Below, one piece after another: positions 35,303-43,379 of a stretch of 64,000 nucleotides of DNA (position 1 is the stretch's first letter; every line of letters begins with the position of its first letter). The stretch covers positions 124,001 to 188,000 of the forward strand of contig JAFQEJ010000057.1 in assembly GCA_017399105.1 (NCBI GenBank). Direction: 5' to 3'. The position numbers and the translations under genes were made by a program. This DNA is from Clostridia bacterium (lineage in GTDB: Bacteria > Bacillota > Clostridia > Oscillospirales > CAG-272). The notes under the pieces were generated by a model that saw only the letters and a program-made list of their open reading frames with translations, had not been told where the DNA came from and searched no databases.

Positions 35303-35382
35303 GTTCATATCTCCTTATAAAACGATGATTGTAAAAGCGTCAAAAACAAATAAGGCACACACCTGTAAGTGCGCGCCTTTCT

Positions 35383-35457
35383 TGGTGACCCGTGGGAGAA
35401 TCGAACTCCCGTTTTCGCCGTGAGAGGGCGATGTCTTAGCCGCTTGACCAACGGGCC
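35383..35457 (-). tRNA. tRNA-Glu (anticodon CTC)
   Basis: On the minus strand: acceptor arms GGCCCGT and ACGGGTC, discriminator A and encoded CCA (35385-35383). The anticodon loop is CTCTCAC closed by TCGCC/GGCGA, giving anticodon CTC. T-arm GGGAGTTCGATTCTCCC is normal. Confidence 0.95.
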
Positions 35458-35562
35458 ATATTCAGTTGTGTTATGAGCGGCGCTCACAACAGTTATATTA
35501 TACACGAAAGGGTGCAATTTGTCAACAGATTTTTGGAATTTTTATTATGAATCTTTTGTGAA

Positions 35563-35597
35563 CGAAAGACGGCTGCTCGCCAGGGAGAACAGCCGTC
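35563..35597 (-). terminator. Terminator candidate after the VanY-like gene
   Basis: GACGGCTG (35568-35575) and CAGCCGTC (35590-35597) form an eight-base stem; on the minus strand TTTCGTT follows. It also separates that operon from tRNA-Glu. Confidence 0.55.
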
Positions 35598-35683
35598 ATA
35601 ATTTACTTTTTCTGCTAGTAATTGAGGTATAAACGAAATCTGCGATGAATCATATTGAAAGATAATGACAATTCATCCGGCTC

Positions 35684-36652
35684 TTATGAGAGCACCTTTC
35701 TTTCATTGATCTCCTCGCCCTTGTCAATATAGTCGAGATCGTCGGTGAGGCCAAGATAATCGAAATACTCCTCAAGGCAGTAGCCGAGCTCATACATCTT
35801 CGAAGCGTGATAGCGTCCCACATAGCGGAAATGCCAGGGCTCAAAGGAGATGCCGGTAATTTCGGTTTTGTCCTTGGGGAAGCGGAGAATGAAGCCGAAT
35901 TTGTAGGAATTTGCAGCCAGCCATGCGCCGGAACCGGTGTTTTCAAAGGAAACATCGGCACCGTAGGGATTGTTATGGATATCCACGCAGAGACCGCTCT
36001 GGTGCTCGCTGGTGCCGGGAATGGCAACAATGGTAGCTGCTTTGGCGTATGCCTGGTCATCCGGGAGATTGGAATACATGGCAACTCGCTGGTTGAAGAG
36101 GGTGACCTGATAATCATAGCTTCGGTAGGCACTGGTAGCTGTTACATCGGTGACACCGTTGGCTCTTGCTTCAATCAGCATGGCTTCCAGCGACTTGGAG
36201 GCGTTTTCGCGCAGCTGCTGCATGGCTCTGCCGTCATCACGGGTATCGATCACATCAATGAGATCGGTCGGCTTGTAGGTTTCATCCAGCGGATGCTTTG
36301 TGTTGATCAGTGTGAGATATTCGTCCTGATTTTCGGGCTCCATGTACTGCTCATACGCCGAAAGATCGGCTTTGAATTCGAAGATATAGCCTTCCGGCTC
36401 GGTCTCGGGCGGCTCTGTTGCAGGCGGCTCGGTCATCGGTGCCTCTGTTTCGGCAGGTTCGGTTTCGGTGATGGCTGATGTGAATTCGGGGAGCGTGTCG
36501 GAGGTTTCACTTTCTTTATCCTCCTGTTCATTGTCGCGGCTCCACGGACTGACGGCGAATACAATCAGCAGTGCCAGACCGATGATGGCACAGATACCGA
36601 ATATTTTCAGAAACTCAGCCGTATAATCATTCTTCTTTTTTCGTCTGTTCAT
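35684..36652 (-). CDS. D-alanyl-D-alanine carboxypeptidase, VanY/M15B family
   Basis: 322 residues. One membrane helix at about 14-36 follows a basic start, then a Thr/Glu/Pro-rich linker (TEPAETEAPMTEPPATEPPE), then a zinc peptidase domain. The metal motif SEHQSGLCVDIH supplies the first His and Asp, and EPWHFRYV supplies the last His, as in VanY. It should trim terminal D-Ala from peptidoglycan stem peptides outside the cell. The start used is the Met before NRRKKKND; an upstream TTG at 36709 would overlap the previous gene. Gap to that gene is 16 bases, so one operon is likely. The VanRS/VanHAX set is absent, so ordinary wall maturation is more likely than glycopeptide resistance. Confidence 0.9.
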   Translation of the reverse strand: MNRRKKKNDYTAEFLKIFGICAIIGLALLIVFAVSPWSRDNEQEDKESETSDTLPEFTSAITETEPAETEAPMTEPPATEPPETEPEGYIFEFKADLSAYEQYMEPENQDEYLTLINTKHPLDETYKPTDLIDVIDTRDDGRAMQQLRENASKSLEAMLIEARANGVTDVTATSAYRSYDYQVTLFNQRVAMYSNLPDDQAYAKAATIVAIPGTSEHQSGLCVDIHNNPYGADVSFENTGSGAWLAANSYKFGFILRFPKDKTEITGISFEPWHFRYVGRYHASKMYELGYCLEEYFDYLGLTDDLDYIDKGEEINERKVLS

Positions 36653-36668
36653 GGTATGTACCTCTGCG

Positions 36669-37760
36669 TCAGCTCTGGTTATCGGCATCCGCCTTGGGCT
36701 CGGTGGCAATGCGGATATCGGGATCCAGTGAATCCTCTGGGATGTTGTCGGTGGACTCTGAGTATTTCAGCGTGAAGCAGATGTCGGCATAGATGGGCTC
36801 AGAGGGCTTGTTCAGCTTTGCTTCTGTCATACCGGTTACCTCGCGGACGATGGTAACCTTAGCGTTCTCTTTGTCATAGGTCACCGTGATACCGGTCACA
36901 TAGCTGTCAAAAAATTCAATGGGGACAAAGACCGACTCTCCCGATTTGAAGACGGGTGCGCTCAGCCTTACCGGATTGCCGTTGATGGTGATAACAGGTG
37001 AATCGAGTACAAGCTTTACGTTGTCATTGCTTTCATTCTTGGAGATGAGTCGGATTTCGTCCAGATCTCCGGTGGTGGTAAATTCACAAAGCAGGGCGAT
37101 TTCTGTGATATTGATGTACAGCGTATCATTGATTACAATCGATTCACGCTTTACTGTACGCGAGGTCATATCCTCGTCCTCGTCGGCGCCGATTTGATAA
37201 ACGATTTCGCTGACAGGCTTTTCATAGGAATAATAGCGCAGCAGGATAATACCAGCCCAGGAAGCAAACACCACCGCGAACATGGCGAGAAAAATGACAA
37301 ATCTGCCGAAAAAGATGCGGAAGGCATTGCGGCGCTGCTTGCGGACATAGAACTTATGCGCTTCTTTCCGTCTGCGCTGAATCTCAAGCTGTCTCGGATC
37401 GATGCGGCGCTGAGCTCTTGCCGCGCGGCGATTGGCCGGGGTTTGGCTTCTTGCCCGCTTCGCTACCGAGGGATTTTGAGATGCGGCGCGCCTTCTCGGA
37501 TCTGTCTGCGGCGGCTGCACCGGTCTTTGATTATGAGGATGAGGACGCTGATTCCGGGGGGGCTGTGCAGCTTGGTGCGGCTGCTGTCTCTGAGGCTGCT
37601 GCCCCCGACCCGGCCGCTGCGCTTGATTTCTAGGCTGCTGTGCGCTCTGCTGTCCGCGGTTCTGCGGTACCGAACCTGCGTGCGGACGATCGGGGCGCGG
37701 ATGCCCTGTATTCGATTGTGATCTGCCGCGATTACCGTTACGGTTGTTCGGTGTAGCCAT
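36669..37760 (-). CDS. Single-pass membrane protein with Arg/Gln/Pro-rich cytoplasmic tail and copper-amine-oxidase-N-like outer domain
   Basis: 363 residues. Residues 1-145 are low complexity, rich in R, Q, N and P (GQQPQRQQPHQAAQPPRNQ) and strongly basic, so probably disordered and cytoplasmic. One membrane helix follows (FFGRFVIFLAMFAVVFASWAG). The outer part of about 180 residues contains the INGNPVRLSAPVFKSGESVF-VPIEFF pattern of the copper amine oxidase N-terminal (wall-associated) domain. A promoter lies 58 bases upstream and the VanY-like gene follows. It may bind cell wall outside and RNA, DNA or acidic proteins inside. The high GC of the tail leaves long open frames on the other strand, which are not genes. 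Confidence 0.75.
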   Translation of the reverse strand: MATPNNRNGNRGRSQSNTGHPRPDRPHAGSVPQNRGQQSAQQPRNQAQRPGRGQQPQRQQPHQAAQPPRNQRPHPHNQRPVQPPQTDPRRRAASQNPSVAKRARSQTPANRRAARAQRRIDPRQLEIQRRRKEAHKFYVRKQRRNAFRIFFGRFVIFLAMFAVVFASWAGIILLRYYSYEKPVSEIVYQIGADEDEDMTSRTVKRESIVINDTLYINITEIALLCEFTTTGDLDEIRLISKNESNDNVKLVLDSPVITINGNPVRLSAPVFKSGESVFVPIEFFDSYVTGITVTYDKENAKVTIVREVTGMTEAKLNKPSEPIYADICFTLKYSESTDNIPEDSLDPDIRIATEPKADADNQS

Positions 37761-37817
37761 TATGCGGATCTCCGTTAATGTTAAAAATTTGAAGGTGGCG
37801 CAATATAATCAACTTTT

Positions 37818-37846
37818 ATTATATCATGTTCTGTTGAAAAAATCAA
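37818..37846 (-). promoter_or_regulatory. Promoter for the Arg/Gln-rich protein and VanY-like operon
   Basis: Minus strand: TTGATT (37846-37841), 17-base spacer, TATAAT (37823-37818). The -35 box overlaps the last codons of the upstream hydrolase gene. Confidence 0.75.
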
Positions 37847-38874
37847 GAGTAAAACTGCTCGCGCCTGAAGAGCATGGCACAGGAGAGCACCGCTATTGCG
37901 ATGAAGAAGATACATACCGCGATCAGAGCGCCTGTCCCCGAGCTGTTTTTCTCCTCTTCGGCGTGTGTTTGCGTATCGGTTACGGCGGTCTCCTGTTCAG
38001 CGGCAAGCGGATTGCTGTCGGCTTCTGTTACAGCTTCTTCAGCCTCTGTTACCGCCGTCGCTTCTTTTTTCTGTGAAAGCAGCCAGGTCAGAGTCTCGCG
38101 ATCCGAATATGCAGGATTCCATGTGTCGTGGGAAGCTGCCTCGATGATCACAAAATCGATCATACTGCCGCCCGCATCTTCAATGCCGCCGACGATTGCC
38201 TGCGTGCCTATGAAGGGAACTACGCCGTCCTCTGTGCAGTGATAGGTTTTGATGGGGACATTTTTATAGAGCTCCGCTTTGGAGGAATCACCGCCGCCGC
38301 AGAGGGGAAGCGCTGCCGCCAGCAGCCCGGGATAACGCGCAAGAATATCCCAGGTTCCGTATCCGCCCATTGAATATCCGGTGGCATAAAGTCTGCTCAT
38401 GTCAGCGCCGTATTCTTCGGCAATATCAAGCATCAGCGAAACAGCACAGGAAAGATAAGGCGATTCGGGGACATCCTCGGTGAAATAAACGCCAATGGAC
38501 CATGGAACATCCACCCATTGACCCTCTTCGGGGCACTGAGGTGAAATGATGATAGCTTCACTCGAAAGCGTATCATCCGCCAATATATAAGGAAGAATGC
38601 CGCCCTGTGCCTGAATCTCATTGTCGCTCCCACGCTCTCCCGCTCCGTGGAGTGAGAGAATCACCGGACATGAGCGCTCAGCATAATCCTCGGGCAGATA
38701 GAGCCGATAGGGGAGGGTGCAGCCTCTGCTGTCGGTGTAGGTTGAGGAGATCAGTCGGTCGGCGTAAGCTTCGTATGCAAGCGGTTCAATCTCCCATGCC
38801 GCGGCACGGGAGGGTATGCTGAAAAGGAGACTCACCGCAAGTGAAATTGCGGTGAGTACAGATAATACCTTCAT
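37843..38874 (-). CDS. Surface-anchored alpha/beta hydrolase (esterase / PHB-depolymerase-like)
   Basis: 343 residues. A signal peptide (residues 1-26, ending SRAAA) precedes an alpha/beta hydrolase domain. The nucleophile elbow is GYSMGGYG near 168, the acid lies in CTEDGVVPF near 232 and the histidine in ASHDTWN near 265. An acidic, Thr-rich linker and one C-terminal membrane helix (GALIAVCIFFIAIAVLSCAM) with RREQFYS inside follow, so the enzyme is tethered to the outer membrane face without a sortase motif. Likely a carbohydrate or feruloyl-type esterase; substrate not determined. Its ATG directly follows the TAA of the isomerase gene. Confidence 0.82.
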   Translation of the reverse strand: MKVLSVLTAISLAVSLLFSIPSRAAAWEIEPLAYEAYADRLISSTYTDSRGCTLPYRLYLPEDYAERSCPVILSLHGAGERGSDNEIQAQGGILPYILADDTLSSEAIIISPQCPEEGQWVDVPWSIGVYFTEDVPESPYLSCAVSLMLDIAEEYGADMSRLYATGYSMGGYGTWDILARYPGLLAAALPLCGGGDSSKAELYKNVPIKTYHCTEDGVVPFIGTQAIVGGIEDAGGSMIDFVIIEAASHDTWNPAYSDRETLTWLLSQKKEATAVTEAEEAVTEADSNPLAAEQETAVTDTQTHAEEEKNSSGTGALIAVCIFFIAIAVLSCAMLFRREQFYS

Positions 38875-39597
38875 TTATGCATCAAGGGTCTTGAGGTAGT
38901 CGATGCAGCGCTTGACCTCGGAGAGACCGTCGGGCTGCAGCGTCTCGCTCTCGACAACCATGCGGATGCCCATTTCGATTGCCTTCTCGCGTACTGCTGC
39001 CACGGGGGCCTTGCCTTCGCCCAGTGCAAAGCCATGACCTGCTTCGTCGCCATCCTTGAGATGGATGACGCGGATGCGGTTCTGAAGGCGCTCAAGAATC
39101 TGGATCGGATCAACCTTTGCATTGAATGCCCAGTAGGTGTCGATCTCAAATTCAAGATTGGTACGCAGCTCAAGCTGTGCGTGAATCATCGAGCCGTCTG
39201 CATTGGGATGGAACTCATGAGAGTGGTTATGATAACCGAAAGCAATTCCTTCGGCAGCCAGCATGGGCTGGAACTTGTTTGCCATCTCGACAAATGCATC
39301 AATTTTTGCCTGGCAGTTCAGATCGGCACCGGGAACGATGATATTCTTGTTGCCGATGGCTTTGTGATAGGCAACGGTAGCCTCAAAATTGTCGGCAACC
39401 TCCTGCCATCCGGTGTGAGTTCCCGAAACCTCGAGTCCGTACTCATCGAGCATAGCGCGGATCTCGGCAGCGGGGATGCCGAAGAAGCCGGCAAACTCCA
39501 CGAATTTGTATCCCATTGCGGCAACTTCCTTCAGGGCTCTGCCCATTTCCTTGCCGGTGATGTCTCTTACGCTGTATAACTGCAGTCCGTATTCCAT
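38875..39597 (-). CDS. Sugar phosphate isomerase/epimerase-like TIM barrel
   Basis: 240 residues of the xylose-isomerase-like AP-endonuclease-2 fold (IolE/hydroxypyruvate-isomerase relatives). Metal-site segments are visible: GTHTGWQE, AFGYHNHSHEF, FEIDTYW, IHLKDGD and VVESE. Members isomerise or epimerise keto sugars or cyclitols, or dehydrate them; the exact reaction is unclear. ATG 39597 is chosen since GAGG lies seven bases upstream; ATG 39603 is too close to it. Coupled to the downstream hydrolase (TAAATG). Confidence 0.85.
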   Translation of the reverse strand: MEYGLQLYSVRDITGKEMGRALKEVAAMGYKFVEFAGFFGIPAAEIRAMLDEYGLEVSGTHTGWQEVADNFEATVAYHKAIGNKNIIVPGADLNCQAKIDAFVEMANKFQPMLAAEGIAFGYHNHSHEFHPNADGSMIHAQLELRTNLEFEIDTYWAFNAKVDPIQILERLQNRIRVIHLKDGDEAGHGFALGEGKAPVAAVREKAIEMGIRMVVESETLQPDGLSEVKRCIDYLKTLDA

Positions 39598-39647
39598 AAT
39601 CATACCTCACTTGGTTCAAATAGTAGGATAATAATCCCATCAAGGCA

Positions 39648-39676
39648 ATTATACAACAGCCGTCGGTATTTTGCAA
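39648..39676 (-). promoter_or_regulatory. Promoter of the isomerase-hydrolase operon
   Basis: Minus strand: TTGCAA (39676-39671), 17-base spacer, TATAAT (39653-39648). Confidence 0.75.
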
Positions 39677-39768
39677 TAGCATTGCCTGATAAATTTTTGC
39701 AATTTTCACGAATTTACAGGCATTTTTAAAAAAGTTAAAATTTGAAACGGAAAAAGTTATGAAACCTC

Positions 39769-39797
39769 TTGACAGCAGGGGCGGAATGTGTTATAAT
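39769..39797 (+). promoter_or_regulatory. Promoter of infC-rpmI-rplT
   Basis: Perfect consensus TTGACA (39769-39774), 17-base spacer, TATAAT (39792-39797). Confidence 0.9.
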
Positions 39798-39803
39798 ACC
39801 AAA

Positions 39804-39953
39804 GTCAAAAAGAAGCAGAACATGATCCGTTCTCACCCTGCCGTCAAATGAGCGCGCTCGGTCAATGATGTATGACACCTCTTCAGGTGTATTGTCTTTG
39901 TGCGGATCCTGTTCACCGCACATTTTTTATTTTACTTTCGGGGGTGCTTTGCA
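39804..39953 (+). promoter_or_regulatory. infC-rpmI-rplT leader with attenuator (L20-leader type)
   Basis: About 150 bases of untranslated RNA. It holds the hairpin ACACCT-CTTC-AGGTGT (from 39875) and, just before infC, a terminator-like hairpin TGTGCGG (39899-39905) / CCGCACA (39916-39922) followed by six T. An upstream GATCCG (39824-39829) can pair with CGGATC (39903-39908) in the terminator arm, which would act as antiterminator. In Bacillota this operon is autoregulated by L20 through such a leader; family membership was not tested. Confidence 0.7.
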
Positions 39954-40511
39954 ATCAAGAACAACAATTCCAAGGAGCTTCTCATCAACGAAGCCATTTT
40001 AAAGGCAAACGGCTTCACCGCGTCGAAAACGGTTCGTGTCGTCGGTCCCGACGGTGAACAGCTCGGTCTGATCGAAGCTGAAACCGCACTTGAAAACGCA
40101 TATGATAAGGGGCTTGACCTCGTGCTGATCTCTCCTTCGGCTGAACCGCCTGTATGCCGCATCATGGATTACGGTAAGTACCGCTTTGAGCGCGACAAGA
40201 AGGAAAAGGAAGCACGCAAGAAGCAGCAGAAGTTCGATATCAAGGAGATTCAGCTCTCCTGCCACATCGATACAAACGACTTTAACACAAAGGTCAATAA
40301 TGCGCGCCGATTCCTCGGTGACGGTGACAAGGTCAGAGTTGTTGTAAAGTTCAGAGGACGTCAGATGGGTCATCTCGATATGGGACGTGACCTTTTGACC
40401 CGATTCGAAGAAGCAACCAAGGAGGCAGGCACGGTCGAGAAGCAGCCCACACTGGAAGGCCGCTTCATGTCCATGCAGATTGCACCAATCAAACAAAACG
40501 CATCAAAATGA
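39954..40511 (+). CDS. infC: Translation initiation factor IF-3, ATC start codon
   Basis: 185 residues. IF-3 binds the 30S subunit and rejects wrong start codons and tRNAs. The N-domain begins ELLINEAILKANGF and the C-domain contains KEIQLSCHIDTNDF, VKFRGRQMGH and TLEGRFMSMQIAP. No ATG, GTG or TTG lies at the right place. The frame starts with ATC at 39954, preceded by GGGGGTG at a seven-base distance. IF-3 genes commonly use AUU/AUC/AUA, because IF-3 discriminates against them and so represses its own synthesis. The upstream open frame to 39900 runs through the attenuator and is not coding. Confidence 0.93.
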   Translation: MKNNNSKELLINEAILKANGFTASKTVRVVGPDGEQLGLIEAETALENAYDKGLDLVLISPSAEPPVCRIMDYGKYRFERDKKEKEARKKQQKFDIKEIQLSCHIDTNDFNTKVNNARRFLGDGDKVRVVVKFRGRQMGHLDMGRDLLTRFEEATKEAGTVEKQPTLEGRFMSMQIAPIKQNASK

Positions 40512-40535
40512 TCGAAATGAAAGGAGTTTCCCACC

Positions 40536-40730
40536 ATGGCTAAGATCAAGACACATAAAGCCACAGCGAAAAGATTTTCCGTAACCAAGAGCGGTAAGGT
40601 TAAGCTCAACCACACCTGCCGTCGTCACAAGCTCGGTATTAAGACCGCAAAGCGTAAGAGAAACCTGAGAAAAGCAGGCTACCTCAGCACGTCTATGGCG
40701 CCCGCTATCAAGACGCTGATTCAGAAATAA
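40536..40730 (+). CDS. rpmI: 50S ribosomal protein L35
   Basis: 64 residues, very basic: MAKIKTHKATAKRFSVTKSG start and KRKRNLRKAGYLS in the middle. Normal length. It lies between infC and rplT with AAAGGAG upstream of ATG. Confidence 0.98.
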   Translation: MAKIKTHKATAKRFSVTKSGKVKLNHTCRRHKLGIKTAKRKRNLRKAGYLSTSMAPAIKTLIQK

Positions 40731-40764
40731 TCAAGGGAACACACAGTAACAGGAGGATTTCAAA

Positions 40765-41118
40765 ATGGCAAGAGTTAAAGGCGCTATGATGACTCGCAAG
40801 AGAAGAAACAAGATGCTCAAGCTTGCGAAGGGCTACTGGGGCGCGAAGAGTAAGCATTTTAAGATGGCCAAGCAGGCTGTCATGAAGAGCGGCAACTACG
40901 CATTTGCAGGCAGAAAGCTCAAGAAGAGAGATTTCCGTTCTCTCTGGATCACCAGAATTTCCGCACAGGCTAAGGTTAACGGCATCAACTATTCTCAGTT
41001 TATGCACGGCCTCAAGAAGGCAGGCATCGACCTCAACCGCAAGATGCTCGCTGAGCTTGCAGTTTCCGACAAGGACGCTTTCGCAGCACTTGTTGAAAAG
41101 GCTAAGGCAGCCCTCTAA
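40765..41118 (+). CDS. rplT: 50S ribosomal protein L20
   Basis: 117 residues, normal length. Start [20 protein letters not shown] and the segment [19 protein letters not shown] are diagnostic. It assembles the 50S subunit and in Bacillota represses its own operon through the leader before infC. AGGAGG stands before ATG. Confidence 0.98.
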   Translation: MARVKGAMMTRKRRNKMLKLAKGYWGAKSKHFKMAKQAVMKSGNYAFAGRKLKKRDFRSLWITRISAQAKVNGINYSQFMHGLKKAGIDLNRKMLAELAVSDKDAFAALVEKAKAAL

Positions 41119-41132
41119 TCAAAGATACAAGA

Positions 41133-41157
41133 CCAACCGCACGCGCGGTTGGTTTTT
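41133..41157 (+). terminator. Terminator of infC-rpmI-rplT
   Basis: CCAACCGC (41133-41140), ACGC loop, GCGGTTGG (41145-41152), TTTTT. Confidence 0.9.
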
Positions 41158-41210
41158 CGTTCACTTAACGCTTTCATTCATTAAAGCATCAAATCAGGCA
41201 GGAGATGGAT

Positions 41211-42011
41211 ATGAACCGTATAACAAGCAGACGCAACGAGCAGATCACAGAATGTGCCAAGCTGAAGGACAAGAAATATCGTGATGCCACAGGCAATTTT
41301 CTGATAGAAGGAATTAAGCTTTTCAGAGAGGCTGTCGCTTCAGGCTGTGAATTTCTGCAGGTCTATGTGGCTGACCGCGCTCTTGATGCCTGTCGGAATG
41401 AGCTTACGTTGTTGGATGAAAGGATCATTTTTTCGGTAAGCGACGAGGTATATGAAAAAATTTCCCTCGAAAAGTCGCCTGAGGGCGTTTTATGCGTCTT
41501 AAAGCATATTGACAAATTGCACTTTTCGACTACAATATATAATGAAGAAGAAAAAATCTCCCGCTTCATGCTCTGCTCGGTGCGCGACCCCGGCAATCTG
41601 GGAACCTGTATCCGAAGTGCGGCAGCGCTCGGTGTGGAGGAACTTGTGCTGACACCCGATTGTGCCGATATTTATAATCCCAAATGTGTGCGCGCATCTA
41701 TGGGAGCGATTTTCCGTCAGCGAATTCGTACCGTTCCTTCAGCAGAGGATGCGGTGAAGGCACTACGCGACTGCGGTTATACTGTCTATGCTGCAGCTCT
41801 CACAGACCGTGCTGTCAAGCTTACCGATGTGACCTGCGGTATGAATACCTGCTTTGTGGTAGGCAATGAGGGGCACGGACTTCCCGATTCTGTGCTGGAT
41901 GTCTGTGATCACGCTGTTATCATTCCCATGGAGCCGGGTGCCGAATCGCTGAATGCTTCTATTGCGGCATCGCTGCTCATGTGGGAGTGCTACCGAAGCA
42001 GACAGCTCTGA
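41211..42011 (+). CDS. TrmH/SpoU-family RNA 2'-O-methyltransferase
   Basis: 266 residues. An N-terminal substrate-binding domain (FLIEGIKLFREA) precedes a SPOUT knot domain with the three SpoU motifs: VRDPGNLGTCIRSA, FVVGNEGHGLP and IPMEPGAESLNASIAAS. It should methylate a ribose of rRNA or tRNA; in B. subtilis the position beside rplT is held by YsgA of the same family. ATG 41211 follows AGGAG by six bases; ATG 41205 abuts the ribosome site. Confidence 0.9.
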   Translation: MNRITSRRNEQITECAKLKDKKYRDATGNFLIEGIKLFREAVASGCEFLQVYVADRALDACRNELTLLDERIIFSVSDEVYEKISLEKSPEGVLCVLKHIDKLHFSTTIYNEEEKISRFMLCSVRDPGNLGTCIRSAAALGVEELVLTPDCADIYNPKCVRASMGAIFRQRIRTVPSAEDAVKALRDCGYTVYAAALTDRAVKLTDVTCGMNTCFVVGNEGHGLPDSVLDVCDHAVIIPMEPGAESLNASIAASLLMWECYRSRQL

Positions 42012-42050
42012 GAAATAACCATTAAAATCTGCGGTAAAGGAGAAAATGAT

Positions 42051-43337
42051 ATGACCGAACGGATTGAATTGATCTGCGCTATCTGGCTGAGTCTTGCCTG
42101 CGGCGCCGGAAGCTCTGCACCCGATCTGCTCTTTGCGAAATACGGCTACAGCGCCGAAGCAATCTGGCGTGCCGAAAAGGAAGAGCTTGCCTCAATCCCC
42201 GATCTCGGCGAGAAATATCTGGCGGCACTGACGAATAAATCGGTGGACACCGCGAAATCTATCTATGAATATTGCCTGCGCAACAATGTGGGACTGCTCC
42301 CTATTTCATCGCCTCTCTATCCGCAGCGGCTGCGCGCCATCCGTTCAGCTCCTGTCCTGCTCTATTACAAGGGAAGGCTGCCCGATCTTGATGCATCGGT
42401 GCTGATTGCTATGGTCGGTACTCGCTCCATGACAGATTACGGCTCGCGTACAGCCTATACGCTTTCTTATGATCTCGCCCGCGGCGGAGCTGTTGTGGTC
42501 AGCGGCATGGCGGCAGGTGTCGATTCGGTCTGCCACAGAGGTGCGCTTGATGCAGGTGCACATACTATTGCAGTCTTTGGCTGTGGTATTGATCGGTGTT
42601 ATCCTTCCGAAAATCGCGAGCTGATGGATGAAATCATCCTGCGAGGCACCGTTATTACGGAATTCGCCCCGGGAACACCGCCTACTGGCAGCAACTTTCC
42701 CATCAGAAACCGCATCATCAGCGGTTTATCTCAGGGAACAGTCGTCGTTGAAGCAGATCAGAAAAGCGGAGCCATGATCACAGCAAGAACCGCACTCATG
42801 CAGGGAAGAGATATCTATGCTCTGCCCGGAAAAATCGGCGAAAAGAACAGCGTCGGCACCAATCATCTCATTAAAGACGGTGCAAAGATCATCACCGATG
42901 CGGACGATATCCTGTCGGAATATCAACATCTCTATCCAACCCAAATCCGCCTCGGCAGACTGCATCACGGAAAGAGCGGCTACGCTTCAGCCTATCCCCG
43001 TCGGAATAAAGCTCCGGCACCGGAAAAAAAGGCATCCGACAAAAAAGAAAAAACGCCGGCTCTCGAGGAAAATTTCTTTGAGAAGCGGGTAACAAAGAGT
43101 AAAACACCGGTACCCGAAGCGACAAAGCATGCAAAGAATACACCCGATCTCAGCGCTCTTCCCGAAAATCAGCGGAAGATTTACGAAGAACTGATGGCAG
43201 CCGGTCGCTCGGCTGATGAGCTTGCAGCCGCATTTGATATGCCGATCGGTGAGATTATGGCTGCGCTTACACTGCTTGAGATCAGCGGATATATCAAAGC
43301 GCTCCCCGGCGGTATGTATGTCAGAGCCGATATATAA
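42051..43337 (+). CDS. dprA: DNA-processing protein DprA
   Basis: 428 residues. Loads RecA on incoming single-stranded DNA during transformation. An N-terminal helical domain, the Rossmann-fold core (VSGMAAGVDSVCHRGALDAG, FAPGTPPTGSNFPIRNRIIS, DQKSGAMITARTALMQGRD) and a C-terminal winged helix (LAAAFDMPIGEIMAALTLLE) are visible. A lysine-rich linker of about 70 residues joins the last two. AAAGGAG precedes ATG. It starts 39 bases after the methylase and is followed by topA, the usual dprA-topA-trmFO order. Confidence 0.94.
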   Translation: MTERIELICAIWLSLACGAGSSAPDLLFAKYGYSAEAIWRAEKEELASIPDLGEKYLAALTNKSVDTAKSIYEYCLRNNVGLLPISSPLYPQRLRAIRSAPVLLYYKGRLPDLDASVLIAMVGTRSMTDYGSRTAYTLSYDLARGGAVVVSGMAAGVDSVCHRGALDAGAHTIAVFGCGIDRCYPSENRELMDEIILRGTVITEFAPGTPPTGSNFPIRNRIISGLSQGTVVVEADQKSGAMITARTALMQGRDIYALPGKIGEKNSVGTNHLIKDGAKIITDADDILSEYQHLYPTQIRLGRLHHGKSGYASAYPRRNKAPAPEKKASDKKEKTPALEENFFEKRVTKSKTPVPEATKHAKNTPDLSALPENQRKIYEELMAAGRSADELAAAFDMPIGEIMAALTLLEISGYIKALPGGMYVRADI

Positions 43338-43379
43338 ACAGACAATCACTCACTTAATTCTAAAAGGTGGTAATAATAA

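Noticed and set aside
35684..36652. Vancomycin resistance locus because of the VanY-like enzyme
   Set aside because: No VanH, VanA/B ligase, VanX or VanRS genes are nearby; the neighbour is an envelope protein.
37194..37721. Plus-strand open frames opposite the Arg/Gln-rich tail
   Set aside because: Arise from the biased, GC-rich composition of the low-complexity coding strand; no protein-like features.
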